A stretch of 64,000 nucleotides of DNA from Limanda limanda (lineage: Eukaryota; Chordata; Actinopteri; Pleuronectiformes; Pleuronectidae). Positions 34,594-46,887 of the stretch are shown here, piece by piece (within the stretch, counting starts at the first letter, position 1; every line of letters starts with the position of its first letter). The translations under genes were made by a program, and so were the position numbers. The stretch covers positions 10,373,893 to 10,437,892 of the forward strand of contig NC_083656.1 in NCBI RefSeq assembly GCF_963576545.1, read 5' to 3'. The notes below the pieces were generated by a model, which was not told the DNA's origin, did no database searches, and saw nothing but the letters and a program-made list of their open reading frames with translations.

Positions 34594-35384
34594 TAGGGCT
34601 GCCGCGATTCGTCGACGTCATCGATTACGTTGACGCTGAAAATGCGGCTGGGGCAGCAGTCGCCCCGGCGCCCCCTCCCCTCCACGCAGCCGGAGGCTCG
34701 GTGTGCGGCCCGCCTCAAGTTGTTTTTTTTTGGGGGGGGGGGTCCTCGTCCACGGCGCTTCACGGCGTCGCTGGTGCGGGGGCTTCCTTTCTCTTGGACC
34801 GCGGGGCGGTATCCGTCGCAGGTGCGGACGGCGGCCCTGGACGCGAGTCGGGTCCTTCTCGCGTCACCTCAGCTACGGCGCCTGCGTGGGGGGAGGGGGG
34901 GCCGCTAGACTGAGTCCAGAACAAGTGGACATGCTGACATTCTTACATTACAACACGCATGTCTAACTAACGTTTGAGTTTGATTTTGAGCTGGACACCA
35001 TTGTTTCTTATACTTTAAACTTGTTGCACTTTGTTTAATATGCAGACATAACTTTTTATTTTGATAAGGGGTTAAATAGAAACTTTGATATCTTTTTGAG
35101 TTGCACTGCTGACTTAACTTATATGCCCTCTTTTTTATTTATTTTTATCACGTTGGAGTTGCTAGTTTAAACCTACAGTTTTGCACTTTAATATTTGAGC
35201 CTTTGTTTACATTTTGTTTTGTGCTGCATTATACGATGACATACAGTTTGTTGTTGTCAAAATAAAATTAACTGAAATGAAATGGTCAATTTGATTTTTT
35301 TGGAGGAAAATTAGTCGTTTAGACTAATCGATAAAATAGTCGTCCGATTAATCGATAGAAAAATAGTCGTTAGTGGCAGCCCTA
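34594..35384. mobile_element. hAT-type MITE with perfect 8-bp target duplication
   Basis: The ends are TAGGGCTGCC and GGCAGCCCTA. Both flanks read 'gtggaagt' (34586-34593 and 35385-35392), the 8-bp duplication expected of hAT insertion. The 791-bp element has no transposase. Its left interior (34640-34910) is strikingly GC-rich with a T9/G10 run, the right interior AT-rich with 'cgattaatcgat' subterminal motifs. Confidence 0.93.
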
Positions 35385-35609
35385 GTGGAAGTGCTGCATG
35401 CTGAATCTATGCACCTTGTTCTGTGTGTAATGAAAACAACGTAGACACAGAGCCAAGGTCAGAGTTGGTGTAGAGTAAAGGTTAAAAATGTTTTTAGCAG
35501 GATCCTTTAAGCGTTGGATAAGATAAATAAAAGCTTTAAAAAAACTGTCAACCGATTTAATAGGAAGGTGTGGCTCTATAAGTAATCACTAACTCTGGGG
35601 ATCATCTAC

Positions 35610-35900
35610 ACAACATAGGCTGTGTTCCAATTCAGGCCTTATTTCAAGACTGAATACGTCATAACAGTTCGACGGGGCTGTTCCATTCCAGAGACTTCTC
35701 CAAATGCGGCTGTGAAATGTGACCCGGTGTATCCTCTGCAGTCCTCACTCACTATCCCACAATCCACTCTGGGCTGGCTAGTTTAATGGTGCTATTCACG
35801 TGGTACTTTCTGCGAATACTAGGAAATATCACATGACCGTGTCATGTTTATCAGGTGTTCTCCTTCGGTCATCACTCACTGAATCCATGACAGGGACTGG
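35610..35900. repeat. Degenerate fish repeat ('gctgtgttccaattcaggcc')
   Basis: The opening phrase resembles a common fish element starting 'gctgtgtcccaattcag'. The following 'cgtcataacagttcgacggggctgttccattcc' fits the same style. No second end was found. Confidence 0.4.
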
Positions 35901-37765
35901 ACCACTGAAAAAGCCAGAACAGAATGTAAATGCTGTGAGAGAAGACCGTGGATTATTTTTTAAAGCTGGGTAATTCAATATTCACAGGATATGACAGTAA
36001 AATGTTAAGGATACTTAAATTACCGTCTGTACATTGTTTGATAGTGTCTTTCATATGTTGAGGTGAAATTAACGAAAACTATCAAGAGTTGAGATGGAGA
36101 TTCAGCTTAGTTTTCAAGAAAGAGGTTTGATGTAAAGGACTCACAATCAGACTGAGCAACAATTTGATCACCACTCCATTATTCTATCAACATGGACTTC
36201 TTGTTTGCCTCTTTTTGTGGAGGAACGACTAAAATTTCAAACCCTAGTGACTGAGATGTTGATCACTTTGACATTGTAGATAAATCTGTCCATTACTGTA
36301 GCTGGCAACAAGCTATTAGCTCATATTGCATAAGAATTGTATGTTTGTTAAAATATCTTGTCCACTTGGTATTGTTACCCACTGTTGCTATTCCTATTAT
36401 TGGCTCCATTGTTTGTCTATCTGGGGGAAAATTATTTATGGCTATGTCCTCTCTAGTACATTTTCATTTTGAAACAGCCTTTTATAACCTGAATAGCTCT
36501 GTATCAGAAATAATCTCTCCCGAAAACACGCATCACTTAACCTTTCGCGTACACTGGTCATGAGAGTGCAAATGTAAAGAGGAAGCTGATTCTCGACTTT
36601 GCAGTTGGTTGCGTAGTCGCAGAAAGACAGCATCGGAAAAAAATTATGACAGTTGACTTCTTATTTTGCACTGATGACAGTGCATAATGTTACTGACGGT
36701 AAATGTTCATAACGCTTTACATTCACTGCTGTTAGTCGAGTCATGGCTGATGTGACTCAATCAGAAAGTACCAGTGGTTTTCTGTTTCATTGTTTCTGGA
36801 ACTCCCAGTTTCTGCAAGTCCAGACTTAAATGCAACCCTGGAATTTTCCAACGAAAAGCAGTTTTTTTTAGGGCGTGAAAACGGCAGAGTAGTCTAGACG
36901 GCAGGTGAAAATATAAAATGTCTTTAAACAAGTAACATGTTAGTGTAGACATGGCAAAACAGTTCTTCAGTCCGGGCGATTATGGAAAAACCCTGAAACG
37001 TATTCAAAGGTATTACCGTAATGTAAGGTCTTTAGCTTTATTTGAGAAGTTTGAAATAATAGTTGAAGTGAAAGAAAAACACGTGTCTCAGGTGCTCTAT
37101 TTCGACTCTGTTATCATGAATAAACTTGCAGCTCCAGGGTTCTTGGAACACATTTAAGTGCATGCTTGTTTAGTTCTTGAACCTCCACGTGAAACTTGTT
37201 AAGATGGGGCTCCCTGCAGCAATACGTAATCCGTGACCTTCCTCTTCCCTCTTGGTAGCCAGTGGTTCATGGCAGACTTGCCTCTGAGCATCGGGCGTGT
37301 TGGTTTTTGATCTGTGGTAACAGCGCGGGTGACGGCAGCTTTCGGGGGTGGAGTGTTCCTGGTTTCAATGTGACGTCTCAACAGAGATATTTTTGGCGCT
37401 TTTTCTTGTGTGGATGAATATGTGTGTGTTTCGTTCCTTCTTTTTTTGCCAGAAGTTGTAGCGTCGTTAGCCAGAGGAAATCTCATAGTATCTGCATGTG
37501 ATCTTGCAGTCTGCATGTCTCCTTTCAGGGTTTAGCTGCTGCGACTGCTTTAATGGAGGGATGATGCAACTCTCCTTTCCTCTTTTTACCAGGCGGCTGT
37601 GTGTGTGAGCGAGCAAGAGAGAGAGAGAGACAGAGAGGGGGATGTAGTTGAATGAAGCTTAGCCTGGATGTTTGCACTGCAGGGTGGGTGGTTGCTAGGC
37701 AATGGCAGTGTGTTTGTTTTATTTTTAGAGAGAATCACTGCTGGTGAACATAACAGATTTCTTTT

Positions 37766-37769
<4 letters not shown>

Positions 37770-37814
<45 letters not shown>
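37770..37814. repeat. (CA)n microsatellite
   Basis: An uninterrupted CA run of about 45 bases. Confidence 0.95.
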
Positions 37815-37817
<3 letters not shown>

Positions 37818-39478
37818 GTGATCCCTCTTTCTTACCATACATGTACATTCTGGCTGCCTCTGAATCTCAATAACTGGTAGTGAAGGTGAGAGCTTGAAAG
37901 AGGGAATACTGTTGATATAATCAAATAGCAGAAGCTATAGAAATGCCAATGGCAATGGCCCTATGCCCCACCCTGGACATGAAATCTAAACCAGCCTGGC
38001 GTATTTATAGAGCACCTTTTTCTTGCACATAGACCATGACACTGCACACATGCGCAGAGCTCACACCCACACTCCTCTGAAACCAGCGGCAGTCACTCCC
38101 TGAATGTACCAGCCTTTTTTGGGCACACGCCTGACATGCCATGTGTGTGCTCATGTGGGAGGTAATGCAGGGCGAGAAATCAATATGGGGGGGGGGACAT
38201 GCAGAGGGTGCTTTAAATTTTAAATTCAATTTCAAAATCTCATTAGTGCGACAACACCTACCAAGCAGTGCACCCTGTAAGTTGCTCCATGCTGCAACAA
38301 TTGCTAGATTCCAAATTAATGACCAAAATAGTATAAAAATATAGTTCAATGACGAATTTAATTTATTATTAATTTAAAGAAATGATGCAGATGCCTTTTT
38401 TGGCCTGGTAACAGAGCAGAGATGCTGTCTACCTGCCTGACGACATCAATAATTAAGCCGTTGGTTGTGATCCGCTCATGATTTGAGCGAGTGTACGTAG
38501 ACAGAGAGCTTAAGTAACACCTGATGTTAACCCCTACAAGTCAAATTTCACTCCACTTCAGCTCTCGGGAAGTTGACAATTTCCAACTGTGCTGATTCAG
38601 TGATGTTACTCTGTTCCCAAGTTGACTAATGGCATTAGTAACTGTGGGAAAGCAGTTCTCTTCGCTCAAAGAAGCTTAACAGCTGCAGTGTAATCCTGGG
38701 CTCTGTGGTTCCTCCAGTGCTATCTTTGTCTTGTTGTCAGTATCTCTGGCTCTCACCATCCATTAAGTAATTAAAAGCAGCCTGCAACAATAGTAAGAAG
38801 CAGCCTACTGAACTACTGACACAAGCAACTGGTGATTTACAGAGGATGTTATAGGACTGGGGATATTTTTGGAGACTATTATGTAAACAGTTGTTTAAAC
38901 TATTGAAGTGAAACTTTACCTGTGCACGGAGGCAATGCTTCCTTCACATTTCTGTCACAATCATGTTTTTAAATATATAAAATATGAGAACCCCCACACA
39001 TTGGTACTGCCTGTATTGTAATTATAGCACAACTAATTAAACCTTTAACATGCTATGATATATTGACAAAGTATTTTTACTTTACTTTTTGCATGTAAAA
39101 CAATCTTGAAACCGATCTTGTAGATTTGTTTATGAAAGCATTTTCACCTTGATATTAGTGAGAGACTTTTAAAAGTTGAAATATCAACTTGTTCATGCTT
39201 TCTGATATTCAAACTATCTACTGGTGACACTATTTTCTTTTTTCAATTACCTCAGACCTTGTTTGGCAGTTCTGTACTGCATTTTCTTGTTACTTCTATA
39301 TTAGCCAATTTTTTTAGTTCAAAACTAACTTTAATTATGTATGCAATATATTTAACAGAAGGATAGGAATATAGGATAGATGATGAGAGGTGAGGGATAT
39401 AATCTTCTTGGTTCTTGTTGACGATGGTTCATTGTCAATGCTTCTCTTTCCTCCTTTCACCTCCAGCTATAGGCAACA

Positions 39479-40309
39479 ATGGGGGCATTCCTGGACAAGC
39501 CGAAAACAGAGAAGCACAGTGCCCACGGGGATGGCAACGGGCTGCAGTATGGCCTGAGCTCCATGCAGGGATGGCGGGTGGAGATGGAGGATGCCCACAC
39601 GGCTGCGGTGGGTCTTCCACATGGACTGACCGACTGGTCCTTCTTTGCCGTCTATGATGGCCATGCAGGGTCCCGGGTGGCCAACTACTGCTCTGGCCAC
39701 CTGCTGGAACACATCTTGTCTGGAGGGGCCGAATTTGTGCCCGGATCCGGCTCTGTGGAGGGCGTGAAGGACGGCATCCGCTCAGGCTTCCTGAACATTG
39801 ACGAGTACATGCGCAGCTTCACTGACCTGCGGCAGGGCATGGACCGCAGCGGATCCACAGCTGTGTGCGTGTTGCTCAGCCCGACCCACCTCTACTTCAT
39901 TAACTGCGGCGATTCGCGGGCCGTGCTGTGTCGAGACAGCAAGTTGGGCTTCTCCACCCAGGACCACAAGCCCTGCAACCCCCGTGAAAAGGAGCGCATC
40001 CAGAACGCTGGCGGCTCAGTCATGATCCAGAGGGTGAACGGCTCCCTGGCTGTGTCCCGGGCCCTGGGGGACTATGACTACAAATGTGTGGATGGTAAGG
40101 GCCCCACGGAGCAGCTGGTAAGCCCTGAGCCCGAGGTGTGTGTGTTGGAACGAGCGGCCGAAGGAGACGAGTTTGTGGTGCTGGCGTGCGATGGAATCTG
40201 GGACGTCATGTCCAACGAGGAGCTGTGCGAGTTTGTCCGCTCACGACTGCTGGTGTGTGATGACCTGGAGAAGGTCTGTAACTCTGTGGTGGACTGCTGT
40301 CTACACAAG
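39479..40309 (+). CDS. ppm1b: ppm1b main catalytic exon
   Basis: It encodes residues 1-277 with nearly the whole PP2C domain in one exon, from MGAFLDK to VVDCCLHK, then donor 'gtaagc'. The upstream acceptor is 'cacctccag' (exon start 39467) or 'ctatag' (39473), both leaving only a few 5'UTR bases. The residue-83-to-95 loop is shorter than in human PPM1B. Confidence 0.96.
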
Positions 40310-43300
40310 GTAAGCTGCTTTTGTTCCACATACATTCTCACACATTGCAGGTGAAAGTTCATACATAGTTGCCAGCTTAGAATGTTTCTCAGAAGGCGCC
40401 CATATGCTCAGTTCTCTTGATTACTTTGTGCCTTTGCTTTGATTAAACCTTTGAGAAAGTGTCTGGTGAAGAAGTATTATTATTTGATCGATTTGTCATT
40501 CAAATATTGCCTCAGAGTTTTAGAGGTCAACATTTCCCAATAGCGATAAATCAACAAATACAAAGGCAATGATTCCAAGGCAATAAGGCTTGATATTTGT
40601 AGTTAAATCATAAACTTTAGTATCAATAAATATATAGAGCTTGAATTAAGAAAATAAACAGGAAAAGTTTCTTTAAAGCATACCGGCAGATAAAAAAAAA
40701 AAATCTACAGACAAAAGTATTTGTCCAAAAATATTTTAATAACTTCACCCCAGTATAAGAAAAAGGATTTCATGTTAGCAGAACCTAACCTCTCACATCG
40801 AGAGATAAGATAAATCAGATGTTGAATAATACATTACTGCTTTTAAATCGGTCCCTGTCCATTGACCTTCCCTGTTATCGATCCAAGATAAAGTAACGGT
40901 CACTCTTAACCTGAACTAACCCCAACAGTGTTCATCTGAGGCTTTTGCTTTATGTGTATCACTCATATATTTGTACCTGAAGTAAAGAAGAAAAGGGCAC
41001 AACGTCCTGGTTATTTTCAGTTCAGGGATTCTCACAAGTATCACATTATCATAAATCTCCTCTGCTGCCACTGCCCTTTGTGATGAATGTGAGATTGTAC
41101 ACTTGGAGAACGTTGCTATGACTTTATTTCATAATGACAAGGTGACTATCCATTGCTTTGAGGCCATTGCACCAGCTGTAGGTGACTGTGTGTCCTATAA
41201 ATATCAACTAATATATTGTCTAATGATCAGACAGCAGCTTCCAGCCAGAGGGTAAGCTGTTCTGTTTCTAGAACACACGGCAAGAGAATAAATCCCTTAA
41301 ACGTCGTCAGAGGTTCATAATTGTTTTTTATTCAGAAGCAGTTGGCAAATGTTTTGATGATCAATTAATGACCTTTAATAGCATTATACTGATTTCAGCA
41401 TTTCACCAACCTGAAATATTTTAGAACGTTATTAAACAACATAATTGCCAATTACTATAACTCATTATTTACACCATATTAAGTCAACCTCAGTAGAAAG
41501 CTTTGAATTAATATTAAATTAAGATTAAAGCCACTATAGGACTTTTTAAAATTAAAGTAATGCCATGCTAGTATTACAAAAATAGTGGTAAAAACACTCA
41601 GGATGAGGTAATACAATATTAAGTTGATGTCTCAAACAATATTTGTGTTGAAATGAAATTCTTAAGATAACATATTCCTTGATTTCATTTAACTCTGTAT
41701 TTGTTCCTTCATCCTACAGGGGAGCAGGGACAATATGAGTGTGGTGTTGGTGTGTTTACCCGGAGCTCCCAAGATCTCAGAGGAGGCTGTGAAGAAAGAA
41801 GAGGAATTGGATAAATACCTGGAGTCCCGTGTCGAGGGTCAGTAGACTTGACATCACCCAACGTCCTAAACTTGAATCATGGTTCTTTCAAATACATCGA
41901 TCATTTTGTTCTCATTTAAAGTCGGAATGGATTATTGTTAACATTTATCTGTTCAGTAGTGGATGAATACCTACACTGTTTTTATGACCCAGCAGTCTTT
42001 CTATGTTTTTCTTTGTTCTTTTTTCAATACATATACATATATATTTCTTTAAAAGGTCATTGTAAAAGTGGCCACATGCTGTGTTCAGTTTCTGTGTACA
42101 CGATCAGGACAAAATAAACATTCTGTAGGGTAATACAAATATTTAGAAATCATTCGCTACAGTCAGTAGTGCTGCAAATAGCAAGAAGCAATGGATCAGA
42201 TTTGTTTTTTCCCTCTCCACTGCTATGGTTGTTTTCTCAGCCTCTGCAGAGAAACATGGTTTTTAAAACGCTACAACCTCACTTCAGTATACAACACAGC
42301 CTCTCACAAACCTTTTATCCTCTTTGTGTTTGTGTGTAGAACTACTGGCAGGTTGTGGGGACGCAGGAGTCCCTGACCTGGTGTCTGTCCTAAGGAGCAT
42401 TGCCACAGAGAGCATCCCCAACCTTCCACCTGGTGGCGGCCTGGCCAGCAAGTAAATATATGACTACATGTTATTACATTTCAAACATACTGTTGAATAA
42501 GATTAGAGGTTAATAGCAGGAATGCATATTTCCTTATGCTTTAGTTACTTGTTAGAAGGATAAAATGAATACAAAACTCTGGACCCTCTCACTCTGACAT
42601 TTGCGTTCTCACTTACATTATATCAGGAGATTTTCCAGAGTGGTGTGGGAGGAATCCCGTCTCATTAAAATACCCTTTTATTTTTACCGTCCTTGGAGGG
42701 CCACAGTTACCACCACAGATAGATTCTCATTGTTTCACGTCACTGGTGGAAACTGTTCAGACGGTAAAAAAAATCTAAATTTATCTCAACCTGCCCTCAA
42801 CACTTTTTTCCCACTCACTTAAAATAAGTGGAAGACGGCCAATCTGGCAGCAGTGCAGGAGCAACAACCGTACACTAACTTTCATCAAAACACTTTAATG
42901 CGCACATGGTTGAGGAGATTCTGGAGTGTCTCGATGCACAAACAGCGGAGACTCGAGGAGCGACTCAGTTGCTTTCTTGATTCCATTACAATCTTAATCA
43001 ATACACATTTGAGAAGAATGAGCACAGAGTGTTTACATGATGTCAGGAGTTGTTCTCTCCTCTAAGCAGCGAGGCGTGTGCTGTTTGTGTGTTTGCAGAC
43101 GCAGTGTGATCGAGGCGGTGTACAACAAGCTGAACCCTCACAGAGAAGAGGAAGGCGTGAGTTGATCTCTCTCTAAACCCCCCCCTCACCTCTTCAATCT
43201 TTCACCCCAGCCCCTAAACATGACCTCATAAACACACACCAGCCCAGACAAGGACACTCTTTTGTGTGTGTGTTTGTGTATGTGTGTGTGTGTGCTAAGA

Positions 43301-45000
43301 GTGAGAGAAAATGAATGCGGTTAAAGTGTGAATGAGGGTGGTGGATAGACTAAACAGAATAGCCTTGGTAATCTTAGTTCACTGGATTCATGTTGAAAGG
43401 CACCGAAGGCCTCTGCAGTCAGTTTCGATTTTGTGTTTGTCATTGTAACACGATGTATAGCAGGAACCTTGGCAAACCTGCTGAACTCCTCTTTAAACCA
43501 CCTGACTCATAGTATTAAAGGCTTCACAAACCTGGAATAAAAACATCTGAATTCGATAACTGGCAGTCTGTCAAGTGTAAATCTTTTGATTAAACCAACT
43601 TTCACCCCCTTTAAGAAAAAAATAATACTGAATATGTAGTTGACACTTCAAGCTGATGAAATGAAGGAGCTTTTTATTGTTAGGAAAATGTGTCATATAG
43701 TAAATTAAGGCCTAGGATAAGGTATCAAACTAAGTCAAGTGAGAAACCTTTATGACCTAAATATGTGCATAAACACAAACACTTGTGCAAGCACCAGCAT
43801 CAAGAACAAAAAGACTCTTCACCCCAACCTTTTCTGGAAGGCTGTTCAGAGATTTTAGTTAATTAATTGATCGTACATCACACAGAAAACAACATTCATT
43901 AGAAGTTGTTTACTTTTATTTTATTTAATCTAGTTTAATTTACAAACCCTCCCCTTAAAATAAGGCCCTCAGAAATAGGTAGAAAACAACATATCTGTTC
44001 CTGAGTGCATCACTATAGTGTCACAATCATTCAGCGAAGGCCTGAATCAGAATAAATAAGAACTTTAATCTTAAAGACTACAAATTCCAGTATAATTCAA
44101 AATGCTTAAAAGCTACAAAGTAAAATACCTTTCTCAGGCCGGTGCAAAAAGACCATCTGTGTAATCTAATGTCAATCTCAGAGTCGTGAGTCAGAGGAAA
44201 TCTCATAAGCAGCATCTTAAAGAAATCCCTTCTTCCAAGCTTTTCAAATGTCATCACTCTGAAGAAAAAAGAGCATTATCAGGTTTTAAACAGTTCAGAT
44301 GTGATTGTGTGTGTCTGTGCGTGTGTGTGTTTGAGGGCACATGAGCTTATTTGTCACATTAATGTCAGTGGAGTCTTGCGCTGCGGCTCTTTTCTCTGGG
44401 CTGTGCGGGTTCTGACCAACCCCCCCCCCTCTCTGTTACACCACACAGCCAAACTCACAGAGGGTTGTTGGCCACAAGGTCAGAGGTCGCTCTTGCATGG
44501 GCCCGTCCGACTGGAGCAAGAATGTCGCTGACGTTGTCATGCTAGTGTGTGGTAGATATTTGTGTAAATGAGTATTGTGCCACTGCTTGTTAGATGTACG
44601 TGTGTGTGTGTGTGTGTGTGTGTTTGACCATGGAGCGTGCCTGCAGAGTCTGACCCCTGGCGTGTCACCTCAGGCCTTTGCGGGGGGAGAGGAGGAGAGT
44701 GAGGAGGGAGGTGGCAGCACGGCGGCACATCTGCTGGAGGCTCTACGGCAGTTCCGCCTCCACCACCGGGGGCAGTACCGCGCGGTGCTGGAGGACACCC
44801 TGGCCAACTACCAAGCGCGGGGGGAGAGCGCCGCCGAGGGACCCGGGGCGAGCAGGAGGAGCCCGGACGGCGACAGTGACGGCCAGAAGCAGCCCGCCTC
44901 ACCTCCCTCTCCCCCCTCGCCCCCGCCCTCACCTGCCACCGCAGAGCCGGAGGCCAGCGAGGATGCGCCCGCCCCCGAGTTAAATCCCTCCTCTGACTGA
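39479..45000 (+). CDS. ppm1b: ppm1b, protein phosphatase 1B (PP2C-beta), long form
   Basis: This is a monomeric Mg/Mn-dependent Ser/Thr phosphatase; mammalian PPM1B acts on stress-kinase and NF-kB signalling proteins. Exons: 39479-40309, 41720-41837, 42340-42451, 43099-43156 and 44674-45000, all GT-AG and in frame, giving 481 residues (human about 479). The ATG at 39479 opens [13 protein letters not shown], identical to PPM1B, with Gly2 placed for N-myristoylation. The metal and phosphate ligands are present: R33, E37-D38, D60-G61-H62 (YDGHAG), GDSRAVL, D238 (ACDGIWDVM) and SRDN at 279-282. The C-terminal helical part ([20 protein letters not shown]) fits PPM1B rather than PPM1A. The tail after it is Pro/Ser/Glu-rich and diverged. 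Likely a teleost ohnolog (ppm1ba or ppm1bb not resolvable here). Confidence 0.95.
40310..41719 (+). other. ppm1b intron, 1.4 kb
   Basis: AT-rich; no gene or repeat recognised. Confidence 0.6.
41720..41837 (+). CDS. ppm1b: ppm1b coding exon (last metal ligand)
   Basis: The acceptor is 'atcctacag' and the donor 'gtcagt'. It encodes [20 protein letters not shown] and [19 protein letters not shown], with the last catalytic Asp in SRDN. Confidence 0.95.
42340..42451 (+). CDS. ppm1b: ppm1b coding exon (C-terminal domain)
   Basis: The acceptor is 'tgtgtgtag' and the donor 'gtaaat'. It encodes [20 protein letters not shown] and [17 protein letters not shown], matching human [13 protein letters not shown]. 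Confidence 0.95.
42452..43098 (+). other. ppm1b intron
   Basis: The 70-codon open frame at 42853-43065 has no similarity. Nothing else is seen. Confidence 0.55.
43099..43156 (+). CDS. ppm1b: ppm1b coding exon, common branch point of two 3' ends
   Basis: The acceptor is 'gtttgcag' and the donor 'gtgagt'. It encodes [19 protein letters not shown] and ends on a codon boundary, so it can join either the exon at 44674 (long) or the one at 47764 (short). Confidence 0.94.
43157..44673 (+). other. ppm1b intron, 1.5 kb
   Basis: It contains short TG runs near 43264-43292 and a TG tract at 44599-44624, about 50 bases before the acceptor. Otherwise AT-rich without features. Confidence 0.55.
44674..45000 (+). 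CDS. ppm1b: ppm1b long-form terminal coding exon
   Basis: The acceptor 'tcacctcag' was preferred to 'cctgcag' (AG at 44645-44646), because it gives [16 protein letters not shown], parallel to human SDG-ASDEAEESG. It then encodes [20 protein letters not shown] and a Pro/Ser-rich tail ending ELNPSSD with TGA at 44998-45000. The earlier acceptor would add 9 residues in frame. It is GC-rich, unlike its flanks. Confidence 0.88.
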   Translation, partial: AFAGGEEESEEGGGSTAAHLLEALRQFRLHHRGQYRAVLEDTLANYQARGESAAEGPGASRRSPDGDSDGQKQPASPPSPPSPPPSPATAEPEASEDAPAPELNPSSD

Positions 45001-45937
45001 GCACCCCCGCCTGCAAACCGCCCCCCCCCCCCCAGCCATCTCTCCCTCGCACTCCAGCGCTCTAGTCAGGCGTGCTATGACCTCTCCGCTTTCCTGCAGC
45101 ACAGAATTTGAATTGACACATCGGCCATTTCTGGTTTGGTCTCCAGCCTCAGCTGCCACTCCCATATACCCGTAACAATATTTTAACAACTCTTTGTAAA
45201 CACAAATGGCCCCTCTGTCTGTTCAAGTTCTGTCTGCGAGCCACATTTATTACATAAACCTAATGAAGACTCTTTCGCTCCCTGATTTTCTCTCCCCGCT
45301 TTTCCTCCTGACCACCTCGGCTTTGATTCCCCAAAACTTGCCAGGCCACTTTTACAACACACACTCATGTTTGCAATTTGAATTATTGTGTAAAGTGTAA
45401 AAGTGGCTTGTGAAGAAGAAAAAAAACAAATGAACATGGCACTCCACAATCTACGATTCCTGGTGTTGGCTTCTGGCTGATTTCCTACCTGAACCCCTCC
45501 TCTCCCCCAGCCTCACCCCCCCCTCACACCTGCTTACAATGGACAAAGAAAAGGAGAGGAGACACTCTGACCTGCAGCTGTGTCTCCAGGCCTACTCCAT
45601 CTACAGACTCAGAACACACTCTTTTATGTTTATGTGTGTGTATGTATGTATGTGTGTGTTTGAGTGCGCCAGAGTTTGAGAGACCAATCGCTTCTAAAAA
45701 CATTTCCTGATTTAACGGAATGATACTTGAGTGTTAACTTGTTAATCTGCACAATCACAGGGCAGTTAAACTACGGAGGGATGCTTGGGGTGGGTGTTTA
45801 CTTGTAGTTGGAGCGACAGTTGATAATAATTCTCTCACCACATATCCCCGATTCTACAACATCACAGTAAAGTCACACTGCCTCACAATCACACACAAAG
45901 AGGTTAAGATCTGCTTCTTCCTGGTGCAGCACTAGAG

Positions 45938-46300
45938 AGGGCGAGATTGCAGCGTGGTTTTTACAGTTGACATGTTGGCATACACACTAGCATGCTAACA
46001 TTTAGCATTTCACTTGTTGGCATGCTAAAATTCCATTTGTAGTGTTTGTTGAGTTGCCTTACTAATATGGTAACATGCATCCTGTTAGCATGCTAGCAGG
46101 CTATGTTGGTATTCATGTCATTAATCTGCAGGGTTTTCTGTCAGGAGCTGAAGACAGCAATCGGAATATTTGACCTGATAATGGCACTAGATGGGTGACT
46201 GAGATAACAATTGTTTCCTTGTACATCTCATGCAGCACCTTTTGACCAAATAGTTGGACCTGGCCAACCACCATCATATCCCTAAGGTCACACTGCTACT
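45938..46300. repeat. Dispersed fish repeat family B ('gcatgctaacatttagc')
   Basis: Repeated 'gcatgctaacatttagca'-type phrases (at about 45990, 46020 and 46085) are followed by 'tttgacctgataatggcactagatg', a phrase common in fish family B repeats. Related reverse pieces are seen near 51.95 and 52.49 kb. Confidence 0.65.
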
Positions 46301-46881
46301 GTAGCGCGTCTGACCATATCCAATCCAGGCCTGATACAGCACTTATACCCTCAGTCACACCTGGAGCAAACATCGAATGTGTTTAACGTGAGACAGTTGT
46401 GCATCTATAATCAGTAATGTTGTTATACCTGTGTTTTAATAAATTTCCAACAGCTAACGCTGCCAGATGCTTGTAATAAATGTGGCTTTACGAGAGTCGC
46501 AGCTTGATTAAAACCATCCCCCACATCCGGCATATTTCATTCCCCACAGGTTTCTGGCTTTATTCAGAGAGAAACTATCTGAAACTCTTAGCTCATTATA
46601 GACGTTTGATTCAAACAGGCTGCACAAGCTACAGTGTTTATTCCTTCTCTATGAAAGCAGGAAGAGGGAGTCTGTAATGCCCTGCACCTTGCCACTCTGG
46701 TAATGCATGCACTGCCCTCATCCTTTACATTATCTAAAGCACTTAGCTATCAGGAAGAGAGGTTACGCTTAACACTGTGTGTGTCTGTCTGTGTGTGTGT
46801 GCGCGTGTGTATGAATTGTATTTGTATGGGGTTTCGTGGGCCAAATCAGTCCCACACCGTTGATGAAATGACAAATGAACA

Positions 46882-46887
46882 AATAAA
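46882..46887 (+). terminator. Candidate poly(A) signal, ppm1b long form
   Basis: A canonical AATAAA in 'gaacaaataaaaacgatttgag'. It is one of several in this stretch, and the one used cannot be told from sequence. Confidence 0.3.

Larger units (their letters stand above)
30497..39466 (+). other. ppm1b: ppm1b first intron, 9 kb (inferred)
   Basis: The first ~450 bases stay CpG-rich with gctagc/gctaacg motifs. The rest is AT-rich and holds a repeat family copy, a foldback MITE, a hAT MITE, a CA microsatellite and no other gene. Confidence 0.5.

Noticed and set aside
34584..34966. Overlapping GC-rich open frames
   Set aside because: They lie within the hAT MITE and start in its target duplication. 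Several frames are open together, as expected from base composition alone.
44647..44673. Earlier acceptor ('cctgcag') for the ppm1b long terminal exon
   Set aside because: It would insert SLTPGVSPQ, which has no counterpart in the human protein. It remains possible as a minor variant because it keeps frame.
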